This document shows, in pieces, positions 43,296 to 52,437 of a DNA stretch of 64,000 nt (position 1 is its first letter; each line of letters begins with the position of its first letter). This stretch comes from Faecalimonas umbilicata. Lineage in GTDB: Bacteria; Bacillota; Clostridia; Lachnospirales; Lachnospiraceae. The notes below the pieces were generated by a model. It had not been told where the DNA came from, ran no database searches, and saw only the letters and a program-made list of their open reading frames with translations. Where the stretch lies: contig NZ_SLZV01000009.1 of the NCBI RefSeq assembly GCF_004346095.1, positions 24,670 to 88,669 of the forward strand. Reading direction: 5' to 3'. Made by a program: the position numbers and the translations under genes.

Positions 43296-45401
43296 TTATT
43301 TTTTATGAAAAATTTCAAGAAATCTTCGGATCACTTTTGGCTCTCGCCTCTTTTCTGACGGTCTTTCCTGAAGCGCCTCCCGCATAAATACTTCCTGCGC
43401 ATTCACCTCACGCTCTCTCATTTCTTTCTTTTTATATGTCCCGTCACTTGTCAGGATACGGGCCTTCACATTGTCCGACAGCATGACCTTCAAAAGATGG
43501 TTTAGTTGCCGTTTCACTATCGGATCATAGACCGGACATGCAACTTCTACCCGCTTTTCTGTATTTCTTGTCATCATGTCCGCGGAACCAATGTAGATCT
43601 TTTGCTCCTCCCGGACCCCGAAACTAAAAATTCTGGCATGCTCCAGGTAGCGCCCGACAATACTGATCACTCGTAAATTTTCTGTTTCCCCTTCAATCCC
43701 CGGTAGAATACAGCAAATCCCCCTTACGATCAGATCGATTCTGACTCCCGCTCTGGAAGCCTCGGCAATTTTCTCAATGAAATCCATATCGGTTACCGAA
43801 TTCATCTTCATGACAATCCTGCCATTTGTCCCCTTTGCGATCTCCCTATCGATCAACAGGAGAATCTTCTGTTTTAAACTTGTCGGCGCCACGATCAGTT
43901 CTTCATATCTTCCGTCAAGATTACTGATTGACATATTTTTAAAGAATTCAGCTGCATCTTCCCCGATACTCCGACTGGATGTCATCAGAGAGACGTCCGT
44001 ATACATCTCCGCTGTCTTCTCGTTATAATTTCCCGTCCCAATCTGAGTGATATACTGTATCTCATTCCGATGGCGGTAGGTGATCAGACAGATTTTAGAG
44101 TGTACTTTGTATCCCTCAAATCCATAAATCACCCGGCATCCCGCCTCCTCAAGCCTTTCAGACCAGTCGATGTTATTCTGCTCATCAAATCTTGCCCGCA
44201 GTTCGATCAGCACTGTCACTTCTTTTCCGTTCTCTGCTGCTGCACACAGATACTCTACTAACCTTGTCTTTCGTGCAAGGCGGTAAATCGTAATCTTAAT
44301 CGTCATGACATTCGGATCCGCGGACGCCTCTTTGATCAGACGGAGAAACGGTTCCATACTCTCATATGGATAAGAGAGCAGAATATCTTTTCTTCGAATC
44401 TGCTTCATCATACTGCCTTCTTCCACCATCTTCGCCATCTGCGGAGAAAATGGCTCATACGTCAGTGCACGTTTCATAGAATCTGGCGCCTTATCGATCA
44501 CTGAGAACATAAACCCGAGCTTCATCGGCACTTTTGTACGAAAAATCTGTTTCGGCGTAATGTTAAATTTACTGCAAAAATACTGTTCCCGCTCTTTACT
44601 GAGACTCTCTGCCACTTCAAGACGGACAACCGCCATTCTTCTCCGCTTATGTAATGTCTTTTTCATCCGGTAACGAAAATCATCATTGATATCAAACGCT
44701 TCATCATCCGGAGAAATGTCTGCATTCCTTGTCACACAGATATAATTTCGATCCGAGATCTCATACTGACTAAAAATCAGTTCCAAATACTCCATGATCA
44801 CTTTTTCCATGCGAATATATCGAATGTCATGTCCGGGAAGATATAAGATATCAGAAATAAACTGCGGTACCGGTACAATTCCAAGTAACGATCTGCCATT
44901 CTCCTTCAAGGTTGCCGTCACATATATTTCATTGTTCAAAAGATGTGGAAATGGGTGGTTTGGATCTACGATCTGAGGTGACAAAAGCGGAAGGATCTGC
45001 TCTCTGAAATATTTTTTTACAAACTTCTTCTCTTGCTGTTCCAGCTCCTTGAAAGACAACCCACAGATTCCATACGGACTTAACTGTTTCTTGATCTCCG
45101 CGTATGTCTTCTCCCGCTCTTTGTAGAGCGGTGCAACCGCCGTATAGATTTTGTCCAACTGCTGCCTTGCACTCCATCCGGTCTTATCGTCAATATGATT
45201 TTCTCCCATCATTCCCATATCATAGAGACTTCCTACCCGGATCATAAAAAACTCATCCAAATTGCTCGTAAAGATTGCGACAAACTTCATCCGCTCCAAA
45301 AGCGGCACTGTCGGATCCTGTGCTTCCTGAAGCACGCGCTCATTGAATCGGAGCCAGGACAATTCTCTGTTCTGTGTGTAATTCAATAGTTCTTTTCTCA
45401 T
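43296..45401 (-). CDS. ppk1: Polyphosphate kinase 1
   Basis: 701 residues from ATG at 45401 (AGGAAGG upstream). The PPK1 layout is clear: NRELSWLRFNERVLQEAQD at the start, HPFPHLLNNEIYV in the middle, and the autophosphorylated histidine in EGYKVHSKICLITYR with a second conserved region near MMTRNTEKRVEVACPVYD. Builds or breaks long-chain polyphosphate using ATP. No exopolyphosphatase (ppx) is next to it. Expression probably starts at the promoter at 45451-45479. Confidence 0.96.
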   Translation of the reverse strand: MRKELLNYTQNRELSWLRFNERVLQEAQDPTVPLLERMKFVAIFTSNLDEFFMIRVGSLYDMGMMGENHIDDKTGWSARQQLDKIYTAVAPLYKEREKTYAEIKKQLSPYGICGLSFKELEQQEKKFVKKYFREQILPLLSPQIVDPNHPFPHLLNNEIYVTATLKENGRSLLGIVPVPQFISDILYLPGHDIRYIRMEKVIMEYLELIFSQYEISDRNYICVTRNADISPDDEAFDINDDFRYRMKKTLHKRRRMAVVRLEVAESLSKEREQYFCSKFNITPKQIFRTKVPMKLGFMFSVIDKAPDSMKRALTYEPFSPQMAKMVEEGSMMKQIRRKDILLSYPYESMEPFLRLIKEASADPNVMTIKITIYRLARKTRLVEYLCAAAENGKEVTVLIELRARFDEQNNIDWSERLEEAGCRVIYGFEGYKVHSKICLITYRHRNEIQYITQIGTGNYNEKTAEMYTDVSLMTSSRSIGEDAAEFFKNMSISNLDGRYEELIVAPTSLKQKILLLIDREIAKGTNGRIVMKMNSVTDMDFIEKIAEASRAGVRIDLIVRGICCILPGIEGETENLRVISIVGRYLEHARIFSFGVREEQKIYIGSADMMTRNTEKRVEVACPVYDPIVKRQLNHLLKVMLSDNVKARILTSDGTYKKKEMREREVNAQEVFMREALQERPSEKRREPKVIRRFLEIFHKK

Positions 45402-45450
45402 TTGAACACCTTCCTCTTTTCGCAGTTCCAATCTCTCTTTATCAATTTTC

Positions 45451-45479
45451 AGTATAACAAATTTCTTATTTCATTTCCA
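45451..45479 (-). promoter_or_regulatory. Promoter upstream of ppk1
   Basis: On the minus strand TGGAAA (45474-45479), 17 nt, TATACT (45451-45456), with an extended TG before the -10 box. Confidence 0.55.
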
Positions 45480-45502
45480 TACCCTGCCCCAAACTCCTCC
45501 AG

Positions 45503-45550
45503 AAAGAGAAAAAAGAGGTTCTGCAAAACTGCGGTTCCCCTTCTCTCTTT
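45503..45550 (-). terminator. Possible terminator after asd
   Basis: On the minus strand a G-rich arm (GAGAAGGGG) can pair with CCTCTTTTTTC, including several G-T pairs, around an 18-nt loop, with a T-rich tail. It is a weak stem and the call is tentative. Confidence 0.4.
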
Positions 45551-45556
45551 TCCTTT

Positions 45557-46642
45557 CTATTTTGCCTTGATATATCCTTTTGCAGTCAGTGTTTCTGCAC
45601 AGAGCACAGCGCCTCCTGCTGCACCTCTGACTGTATTATGGGAAAGTCCGACAAACTTATAATCGTACACGGTATCTTCTCTTAAACGTCCAACTGAGAT
45701 TCCCATTCCCTTCTCAAAATCTACATCCAAGTTCACCTGCGGGCGGTTATCTTCCTCAAGATACTGGATAAACTGCTTTGGCGCACTTGGAAGCTCTAAC
45801 TCCTGCGGCAGACCACGGAATGTTACAAGCTTTTCAATCAACTGTTCTTTTGTTGGCTTCTTTGCAAATTTCACAAACACTGCAGCTGTATGTCCATCCA
45901 GAACCGGAACACGGATGCACTGTGTTGTAATAACAGGACTGCTTGCTTTTACAATCTCACCATCTTTGATCTGTCCCCAGATTCTAAGTGGCTCCTGCTC
46001 ACTTTTCTCTTCTTCTCCACCGATAAATGGAATGATGTTCTCCACCATCTCCGGCCACTCTGCAAATGTCTTTCCCGCACCTGAAATTGCCTGATAAGTC
46101 GTCGCCACAACCTCTGTCGGCTCAAATTCCTTCCATGCAGTCAGCACCGGTGCATAACTCTGGATAGAACAGTTTGGCTTTACTGCCACAAATCCTCTCT
46201 CTGTTCCGAGCCGTGCTTTCTGCGCTTCAATGATCTCAAAGTGTTCCGGATTGATCTCCGGGATCACCATCGGCACATCTTTTGTCCAGCGGTGCGCACT
46301 GTTATTTGATACAACCGGTGTCTCAGTCTTTGCATAAGCTTCCTCGATTGCCTTGATCTCTTCCTTGGACATATCCACTGCGCTGAATACAAAATCAACA
46401 CCCGCTGCAACTTTCTCTACTTCATTGACATTCATGACTACTAAACTTTTCACTGCCTCCGGCATCGGTGTCTGCATCTTCCAGCGGTCTCCAACCGCCT
46501 CCTCATACGTTTTCCCTTCTGATCTTGGGCTGGCTGCCACTGTCACTACTTCAAACCATGGATGATTTTCCAAAAGAGAAATAAATCTCTGTCCTACCAT
46601 CCCCGTTGCTCCAAGAATTCCTACTCTTAATTTTCTCTCCAT
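45557..46642 (-). CDS. asd: Aspartate-semialdehyde dehydrogenase
   Basis: 361 residues. NADP-binding VGILGATGMVGQRFISLLE at the N-terminus, the catalytic cysteine in AVKPNCSIQSYAPVL near residue 157, and a later ISGAGKTFAEWPEM and IRVPVLDGHTAAVFV. This matches the archaeal/fungal-type Asd rather than the E. coli type. It reduces aspartyl phosphate for lysine, threonine, methionine and cell-wall DAP. AGAGAGGAAAG precedes ATG. Downstream of argH on the same strand. Confidence 0.95.
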   Translation of the reverse strand: MERKLRVGILGATGMVGQRFISLLENHPWFEVVTVAASPRSEGKTYEEAVGDRWKMQTPMPEAVKSLVVMNVNEVEKVAAGVDFVFSAVDMSKEEIKAIEEAYAKTETPVVSNNSAHRWTKDVPMVIPEINPEHFEIIEAQKARLGTERGFVAVKPNCSIQSYAPVLTAWKEFEPTEVVATTYQAISGAGKTFAEWPEMVENIIPFIGGEEEKSEQEPLRIWGQIKDGEIVKASSPVITTQCIRVPVLDGHTAAVFVKFAKKPTKEQLIEKLVTFRGLPQELELPSAPKQFIQYLEEDNRPQVNLDVDFEKGMGISVGRLREDTVYDYKFVGLSHNTVRGAAGGAVLCAETLTAKGYIKAK

Positions 46643-46677
46643 CTTTCTTTCCTCTCTTTACTAAACCATTATATTTA

Positions 46678-48078
46678 TCAATCCTGTGCGGAAAACGTAT
46701 CCGACTGGGACAAATATCGCTTCTGCAGAGAAATCACCTGCTCCATCGCTTCCCGCCCCGGTGCACCAAATGTCTTGCGCTTCTCCACACAAGTCTTCAG
46801 ACTGATCGCATCATAAATATCTTCCTGAAATACCGGGGAAATCCTCTGATATTCTTCCAAACTCATCTCTTCCAATGAAATTCCCTTCTCAATGCAGCTT
46901 AACACAAGCTGTCCGACAATCCCATGTGCATCCCGAAATGCTACGCCATGTCCTACAAGATAATCTGCTGCATCTGTCGCATTGGTAAATCCGTTTTTCG
47001 CGCTTCTTTCCATCTGTTCCTTCTGAAATCTCATCGTGCGGAGCATATCTGTAAACAACATCAGACACCCCTTTGCCGTATCGATCGCATCAAAAGCAAG
47101 CTCTTTGTCTTCCTGCATATCCTTATTATAAGCAAGCGGCAATCCCTTCATTGTCACAAGAAGTGACATCAATGCTCCGTAAACACGTCCTGTCTTTCCA
47201 CGAACAAGTTCTGCAATATCCGGATTCTTCTTCTGCGGCATAATGCTGCTTCCGGTACTGTATGCATCATCAATTTCAACAAACTGATACTCATTGCTGT
47301 TCCAAATAATAACCTCCTCTGAAAAGCGGCTTAAATGCATCATAACCGTAGACAGTGCGGCTAAAAATTCAATCAGATAATCTCTGTCTGCCACAGAATC
47401 CATACTGTTCCATGTGGCACCTGCAAACCCTAACAGTTCCGCTGTATACTCTCTATCCAACGGATATGTGGTACCAGCCAGAGCTCCGGAGCCAAGCGGA
47501 CAGTAATTCATTCTCCGGTAAACATCCTTCATGCGGGCTCGATCTCGCTTAAACATCTCAAAATAAGCACCCATATGGTGTGCCAGTGTGATTGGCTGTG
47601 CTTTCTGCAGATGGGTAAATCCCGGCATGAACGTATCGATATGTTCTTCCATGATTCCAAGCAGTACCTCTAACAACTCCTTCAAAAGATGATCCGTCGC
47701 ATACACTTCATCTCTGATATAAAGCTTCATATCGAGGGCAACCTGATCATTTCTGCTTCTTCCAGTATGTAATTTCTTGCCAGGTTCTCCGATCCGCTCG
47801 ATCAAAGTCGCCTCCACAAAACTATGAATATCTTCATATTTCTCTGAAATCGCAAGAGAACCGTCTTCTATATCCCTTAAAATTCCTTCCAGACCGGAAA
47901 TCATTTTCCGTTGTTCTTCTTCTGTCAGAATCCCTTGCTTTGCCAACATCATCACATGCGCGATGCTGCCTCTAATATCCTGTGCATAAAACCTTTTGTC
48001 AAAAGAAATCGATGCATTGAACTGATATACCATCTGATCTGTTTCTTTTGTAAATCGTCCTCCCCACAATTGTGCCAT
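46678..48078 (-). CDS. argH: Argininosuccinate lyase
   Basis: 466 residues from ATG at 48078 (GAGGAACAG upstream). Full fumarase/aspartase fold: MAQLWGGRFTKETDQMVYQFN, EDIHSFVEATLIERIG, HTGRSRNDQVALDMKLYIRD, and the family signature GSSIMPQKKNPDIAELVRGK, which contains the catalytic serine. Last step of arginine synthesis. No argG is adjacent, which is unusual compared with argGH pairs. Confidence 0.97.
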   Translation of the reverse strand: MAQLWGGRFTKETDQMVYQFNASISFDKRFYAQDIRGSIAHVMMLAKQGILTEEEQRKMISGLEGILRDIEDGSLAISEKYEDIHSFVEATLIERIGEPGKKLHTGRSRNDQVALDMKLYIRDEVYATDHLLKELLEVLLGIMEEHIDTFMPGFTHLQKAQPITLAHHMGAYFEMFKRDRARMKDVYRRMNYCPLGSGALAGTTYPLDREYTAELLGFAGATWNSMDSVADRDYLIEFLAALSTVMMHLSRFSEEVIIWNSNEYQFVEIDDAYSTGSSIMPQKKNPDIAELVRGKTGRVYGALMSLLVTMKGLPLAYNKDMQEDKELAFDAIDTAKGCLMLFTDMLRTMRFQKEQMERSAKNGFTNATDAADYLVGHGVAFRDAHGIVGQLVLSCIEKGISLEEMSLEEYQRISPVFQEDIYDAISLKTCVEKRKTFGAPGREAMEQVISLQKRYLSQSDTFSAQD

Positions 48079-48111
48079 ATCTGTTCCTCTTTTCTGTTGC
48101 TTATTTTTCAT

Positions 48112-48141
48112 AGTCTATCATATTTTTGTATAATTTTCCAA
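48112..48141 (-). promoter_or_regulatory. Promoter upstream of argH
   Basis: On the minus strand TTGGAA (48136-48141), 18 nt, TAGACT (48112-48117). Spacing is slightly long; call is moderate. Confidence 0.45.
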
Positions 48142-48188
48142 TATTATCTTCTCTTTTTACATATTTTTTCTTTCTCTTTTAGGATTTT

Positions 48189-48905
48189 TTACCTATTTTC
48201 ACTTTTTAGCATTTCTTTCTTCTGAGCTTCTCGCTCTTGTTTCGAGAAGATACAGCCACAGTAATCCTGCCGGTAAAGTCCATACAATCCCGATAATTCC
48301 ACCGAGCGCCGGTATCCATTCTTCTTCTTAAAATCAGACAGAAGATAAGGAACCCCTATCTCTTCCCCGATCCGCTCTCCAATTTCATTTAACTTTGCAG
48401 CATTTTTCATCGGGCTGATACTAAGTGTCGTTGTAAAATAATCAAAATTGCCCTTTTTCGCTTCCCTTGCCGCCTCCAAAAGTCTCAGTTCATAGCAGCG
48501 AAAACATCGCCTGCCGCCTTCTTTTTCTCTCTCCATCCCTTTTACCGCATCATAAAACAGCTGTTTATCATATTCTCCCGCCAGAAAAGAGATTGGATAT
48601 TTCGCCGGGAGTTTCTCAATCAGTTCCTTTTGTTCCTGTACCCGCTTGTCATATTCGGTATCCGGATAAATATTCGGATTGTAATAGAACACTGTAATAT
48701 GAAAATACTGAGACAAATACTCCAGCACATAACTACTACAAGGTGCACAACAGCTATGAAGTAACAAAGATGGGACTCTGCCATCTTTTTCAAACTGTTT
48801 TAACAAGTTCTCCAACTCTTTCTGATAATTTCTCTTTGGCTGCCCCGATATCTTCCGGTTTTCTTCCTTTTGATTCATCCTCCCACCATCTGTTCTTTCT
48901 TTCAT
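48189..48905 (-). CDS. queH: Epoxyqueuosine reductase QueH
   Basis: 238 residues from ATG at 48905 (AGGGTGAAG upstream). QueH is recognised by LLLHSCCAPCSSYVLEYL, FYYNPNIYPDTEYDKRV, CFRCYELRLLEAAREAKK, FTTTLSISPMKNA and the C-terminal YCGCIFS. The cysteines coordinate a 4Fe-4S cluster and metal. It reduces epoxyqueuosine to queuosine in tRNA, the alternative to QueG. The upstream frame extends to 48959 without support. Confidence 0.93.
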   Translation of the reverse strand: MKERTDGGRMNQKEENRKISGQPKRNYQKELENLLKQFEKDGRVPSLLLHSCCAPCSSYVLEYLSQYFHITVFYYNPNIYPDTEYDKRVQEQKELIEKLPAKYPISFLAGEYDKQLFYDAVKGMEREKEGGRRCFRCYELRLLEAAREAKKGNFDYFTTTLSISPMKNAAKLNEIGERIGEEIGVPYLLSDFKKKNGYRRSVELSGLYGLYRQDYCGCIFSKQEREAQKKEMLKSENR

Positions 48906-48948
48906 TTTCTTCACCCTTTGCCCTTTTTCTTTTATTTCTCCTGCTGAT

Positions 48949-48976
48949 ATTATACACAACTGATCAAAAAAAACAA
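48949..48976 (-). promoter_or_regulatory. Promoter of queH
   Basis: On the minus strand TTGTTT (48971-48976), 16 nt, then a perfect TATAAT (48949-48954). Confidence 0.6.
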
Positions 48977-49057
48977 TCCGCGTTTTTCTGATTGCTCTAT
49001 CGCCGCACCATTTTCTTTCTTTTGCATAAATTGGATAGAAACAGACTGGAGGCTTTT

Positions 49058-49825
49058 ATGGAAACTATATTAGAATTTCAAAATGTCAGTTATGCCTACC
49101 ACACGCTGGATGGCGAGACACCTGCTTTAAGCCACATCTCCTTTTCGGTAAAAAAAGGAGAATTTATTGCTATCGTCGGTCCATCTGGCTGCGGAAAATC
49201 CACACTCTTATCACTGATCGCAGGGCTGCTCCAACCGGAGGAAGGGCAGATTCTGATCCATGGAAAATCCGTAGAGCTGCGCAATGCCAACATTGGGTAT
49301 ATGCTTCAGAAAGATCACCTGTTTGAGTGGCGCTCCATCTATCGGAATATCATCCTTGGCCTGGAGATCCAGCACAAATTGAACAACCATACAAAAGAGA
49401 AAGCAAACGAACTGCTAGCCACTTATGGACTGCAAAACTTTGCCAAAGCAAAACCTTCTGAGCTCTCCGGAGGTATGCGGCAGCGCGCTGCCCTTATCCG
49501 CACACTGGTCCTTGATCCAGATCTTCTCCTTCTCGACGAACCATTCTCTGCTCTGGATTATCAGACTCGTCTGACGGTTGGAGATGATATCGGACAAATT
49601 ATCCGAAAAGAAAAAAAGACAGCGATTCTTGTCACTCACGACTTATCAGAAGCAGTCAGCCTTGGAGATCGCGTCATCGTCCTTTCTGCCCGTCCCGCCT
49701 CTATTCAACAGACGATCCCGCTTCACTTTGATATGCAGGAAGATACTCCTCTTCTTCGCAGAAATACACCGGAATTTAAAACATATTTCAATCTTGTCTG
49801 GAGGGAACTAAATGGAAGTGAATGA
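49058..49825 (+). CDS. ABC transporter ATP-binding protein (NitT/TauT type)
   Basis: 255 residues from ATG at 49058 (GGAGG eight bases upstream). Walker A IVGPSGCGKSTLLSLIAG, a Q-loop (YMLQKDHLFEWRS), signature LSGGMRQRAALIR, Walker B LLLLDEPFSALD, and the switch His in LVTHDLSEAVSLGD. The sequence is closest to the nitrate/sulfonate/taurine (SsuB/TauB/ThiZ) class of importers. Overlaps the permease gene by 14 nt. No substrate-binding protein gene is in the pair's neighbourhood. Confidence 0.94.
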   Translation: METILEFQNVSYAYHTLDGETPALSHISFSVKKGEFIAIVGPSGCGKSTLLSLIAGLLQPEEGQILIHGKSVELRNANIGYMLQKDHLFEWRSIYRNIILGLEIQHKLNNHTKEKANELLATYGLQNFAKAKPSELSGGMRQRAALIRTLVLDPDLLLLDEPFSALDYQTRLTVGDDIGQIIRKEKKTAILVTHDLSEAVSLGDRVIVLSARPASIQQTIPLHFDMQEDTPLLRRNTPEFKTYFNLVWRELNGSE

Positions 49826-50621
49826 GATGTCCGTAAAACAACAGGAATTTTTAAAAGGCAGACAGAAGCACCGGACCATCGTCTCTGTCTTCCGGGTTCT
49901 GATCTTGCTTCTCTTTTTTATCCTCTGGGAGATTTCCTCTGCAACCGGACTGATCGACTCGTTTATCTTCAGCAGTCCTTCAAAAATTGTCCGCTGCTTC
50001 TGGAATATGGTGTGCGATCGAAGCATCTTCCTCCACGTTGGTGTCACCGTATATGAGACAATCGTAAGCTTCCTTCTTGTTATCTTCATTGCTCTGCTCT
50101 GTGCCGTTCTTCTCTGGTTCAGTCCGAAGCTTTCCGAGATTATGGAACCTTACCTTGTCGTGCTGAACAGCCTTCCAAAATCTGCACTGGCACCCCTTCT
50201 GATCGTATGGCTCGGCGCCACTCAAACAACGATCATTGTCTCTGGAATGTCTGTTGCAATCTTTGGAAGTATTTTAAGCCTATATACAAGCTTTCATACT
50301 GTCGATCAAGAGAAAATCAAACTCATCTATACGCTGCACGGTACCAAATTCCACGCTCTCACAAAAGTTGTAATCCCTCACTCCATTCCGGCAATCATCA
50401 GCAATATGAAGGTCAACATCGGACTCTGCCTCGTCGGAGTGATCATCGGAGAATTCCTTGCAGCACGAAACGGGCTTGGTTACTTGATCATTTACTCCAG
50501 CCAGGTCTTTAAGCTCGACTGGCTCCTGATGGCTATCGTCCTCCTTTGCATTCTCGCAATGTTCCTATATGCCTGCATCAACCTGCTTGAAAAGCTATAC
50601 CTCGGAAAACGCCACTCTTGA
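49812..50621 (+). CDS. ABC transporter permease (NitT/TauT type)
   Basis: 269 residues with about six helices and the EAA-type cytoplasmic loop (YTLHGTKFHALTKVVIPHSIPAIISNMKVNIG region near 175-205). GGAGGGAACTAA precedes ATG at 49812, inside the end of the ATPase gene, so the two are coupled. The family carries sulfonates, nitrate, thiamine precursors or riboflavin; I see no riboswitch or binding protein to choose among them. Confidence 0.93.
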   Translation: MEVNEMSVKQQEFLKGRQKHRTIVSVFRVLILLLFFILWEISSATGLIDSFIFSSPSKIVRCFWNMVCDRSIFLHVGVTVYETIVSFLLVIFIALLCAVLLWFSPKLSEIMEPYLVVLNSLPKSALAPLLIVWLGATQTTIIVSGMSVAIFGSILSLYTSFHTVDQEKIKLIYTLHGTKFHALTKVVIPHSIPAIISNMKVNIGLCLVGVIIGEFLAARNGLGYLIIYSSQVFKLDWLLMAIVLLCILAMFLYACINLLEKLYLGKRHS

Positions 50622-50655
50622 TCACTACTATTGCAAAGAGCCCCTTTTCAAGACG

Positions 50656-50700
50656 AAAAAGAGGGAACCTCTCGCCTTTCGAGAAAGTTCCCTCTTTTTT
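50656..50700. terminator. Bidirectional terminator between the ABC permease and MATE genes
   Basis: A stem of AAAAAGAGGGAAC (50656-50668) with GTTCCCTCTTTTT (50687-50699), further pairing of CTCTCG with CGAGAA-side bases inside the loop, and A/T tracts at both ends. It sits between convergent genes. Confidence 0.9.
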
Positions 50701-50723
50701 TCAAACATCATTGGATATTTTTG

Positions 50724-52118
50724 TTATTTCTCCATACTTCCCAATGCTTTTTTCTTCCATTTTCCACGTTTGTAAAAGTAAAATGTAATCAACGCACCCA
50801 GCACCCAAGAGCAAAGCAACGAAATGAAAACGCACTCAGACCGTCCATTTGGCAATTCTGGTGTTCTTGTGATCCAGGAAATTCCATAGGCAACCGGTAC
50901 ACGGATCAGCACTGTCGTCACAAGCGAGATCCACATCGGCGTCATCGTATCACCTGCCCCACGCATCACTCCGGACAAGCACTGAGTTGCCCCCATCGCA
51001 ATATATCCAACCGCAAGAATACGCATCATCCGCATGCTGAGGTCAACAAGCTCCTCAGTCTCTGTAAAAATCCCCATCAGATATTTCCCAAAGATTAAAA
51101 TCAGCCCGGTAATAGCCGCCGATACTCCCATTGCAATCAGAGTTCCCTGCTTTGCTCCCCGGTTGATTCTATCATATTGTTTTGCTCCTGCATTCTGTCC
51201 GGCATAAGTCGTCATCGCTGTTCCAAAAGAAAAGTTTGGCATCATCGCAAACCCATCAACACGCATAATGATTACATTTGCTGCAATGAACATCTCCCCG
51301 AAACTATTTGTCAATGACTGCACAATAATCATTGCCATTGAAAAAATTGCCTGTGTCAATCCGGAAGGAAGTCCCAGGCGGATAATCTGTGCCGTATGTT
51401 CTCTGCTCATTTTTAAGTGATGTTTTCTAAACTCAAAAATTTCCTTCATATGCATTAATTTCCATAAGCAAAGTACCGCAGAGACAAACTGAGCGATCAC
51501 TGTCGCGAGGGCAACCCCCGCTACTCCCATATCAAACACTGCAACAAATAAAAGATCCAGACCAATATTCAATACCGTTGCAACAAGCAGATAAACGAGT
51601 GCCGACACAGAATCTCCAAGACCCCTCAGCACACCACTTAATATATTATAATAAGCCATGCCTGCAATCCCGACCATCATAATAATCAGATAGGAAGTAC
51701 ACCAGTCGATAATGCTTGCCGGTGTGTGGAGCATTTCCAACATCGGTCGCACGACAAATGGAGAAACGATCATCAGAGCTATTGCAACAATCGCTGTCAG
51801 CGTCACACATCCTCCGATCGTAGATGATAATTCTTCCCTTTCTTTCGCTCCAAAATACTGGGCAACCATAATACTCACCCCAACTGAAATTCCAATAAAC
51901 AGTACGATCAGCAAGTTCAAAATCGGGCTGGCACTTCCCACGGCTGCCAGAGCATTATCTCCGACATAGCGTCCCACAATAATACTATCCACCGTATTGT
52001 ATAATTGCTGCGCAATATTTCCGATCAACATTGGAATCGTAAACAGGACAATCTTTTTCCATGGTGTTCCTTCTGTCATGTCTGTCGGTGTAAACAATTT
52101 TTTCCACATTTGTTTCAT
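50724..52118 (-). CDS. MATE family efflux transporter
   Basis: 464 residues from ATG at 52118 (GGGAG eight bases upstream; GTG at 52127 is possible). About 12 membrane helices in two related halves, with MATE patterns KKIVLFTIPMLIGNIAQQLYN, DSIIVGRYVGDNALAAVGSASPI and, in the second half, GLPSGLTQAIFSMAMIIVQSL and FAMMPNFSFGTAMTTYAGQNAGAK. Exports drugs or metabolites using Na+ or H+ gradients. Substrate unknown. Confidence 0.94.
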   Translation of the reverse strand: MKQMWKKLFTPTDMTEGTPWKKIVLFTIPMLIGNIAQQLYNTVDSIIVGRYVGDNALAAVGSASPILNLLIVLFIGISVGVSIMVAQYFGAKEREELSSTIGGCVTLTAIVAIALMIVSPFVVRPMLEMLHTPASIIDWCTSYLIIMMVGIAGMAYYNILSGVLRGLGDSVSALVYLLVATVLNIGLDLLFVAVFDMGVAGVALATVIAQFVSAVLCLWKLMHMKEIFEFRKHHLKMSREHTAQIIRLGLPSGLTQAIFSMAMIIVQSLTNSFGEMFIAANVIIMRVDGFAMMPNFSFGTAMTTYAGQNAGAKQYDRINRGAKQGTLIAMGVSAAITGLILIFGKYLMGIFTETEELVDLSMRMMRILAVGYIAMGATQCLSGVMRGAGDTMTPMWISLVTTVLIRVPVAYGISWITRTPELPNGRSECVFISLLCSWVLGALITFYFYKRGKWKKKALGSMEK

Positions 52119-52151
52119 TTCCCTCACTCCCTCTTTCGTTTTGTTCTGTAA

Positions 52152-52187
52152 TAAAAAAGCAGATATAGACTCTCACCTATATCTGCC
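52152..52187 (-). terminator. Terminator of the tRNA-Thr gene
   Basis: On the minus strand GCAGATATAG pairs with CTATATCTGC around an 8-nt loop and runs into T6. It lies eight bases past the tRNA 3' end. Confidence 0.9.
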
Positions 52188-52195
52188 TGCCATTC

Positions 52196-52268
52196 AGCTG
52201 AAAATCGGACTTGAACCGACGACCCCTTCATTACGAGTGAAGTGCTCTACCGACTGAGCTATTTCAGC
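52196..52268 (-). tRNA. tRNA-Thr(CGU)
   Basis: A 73-nt cloverleaf on the minus strand. Acceptor GCTGAAA/TTTCAGC (7 bp), D-arm GCTC/GAGC, anticodon stem CTTCA/TGAAG with loop CTCGTAA giving anticodon CGT (reads ACG, Thr), a 5-nt variable loop, T-arm GTCGG/CCGAT with TTCAAGT, discriminator T. The 3' CCA is not encoded. A clean terminator follows. Confidence 0.97.
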
Positions 52269-52374
52269 ACGATATGATATATTATATTTATTTTCTGCAA
52301 ACTTACTTTTCTCTGCAAGTTGCTACGAACTATAGTATAATAAAAATTTTCTGAAAAGTCAAGTTTTTTTATTA

Positions 52375-52415
52375 AAAAACGGCAAAAAGTGGAAGAGATT
52401 GGGAACTTTTTGCCG
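52375..52415 (-). terminator. Terminator of the mscS-like gene
   Basis: On the minus strand GGCAAAAAGT (52405-52414) pairs with ACTTTTTGCC (52381-52390) around a 14-nt loop, followed by a T-tract. Confidence 0.85.
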
Positions 52416-52437
52416 CCTTTCTTATACTGCTTTTCTA

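Noticed and set aside
48980..49058. A thiamine or other riboswitch before the ABC transporter
   Set aside because: Less than 80 nt of leader with none of the conserved TPP-element motifs; only a plain ribosome binding site is seen.
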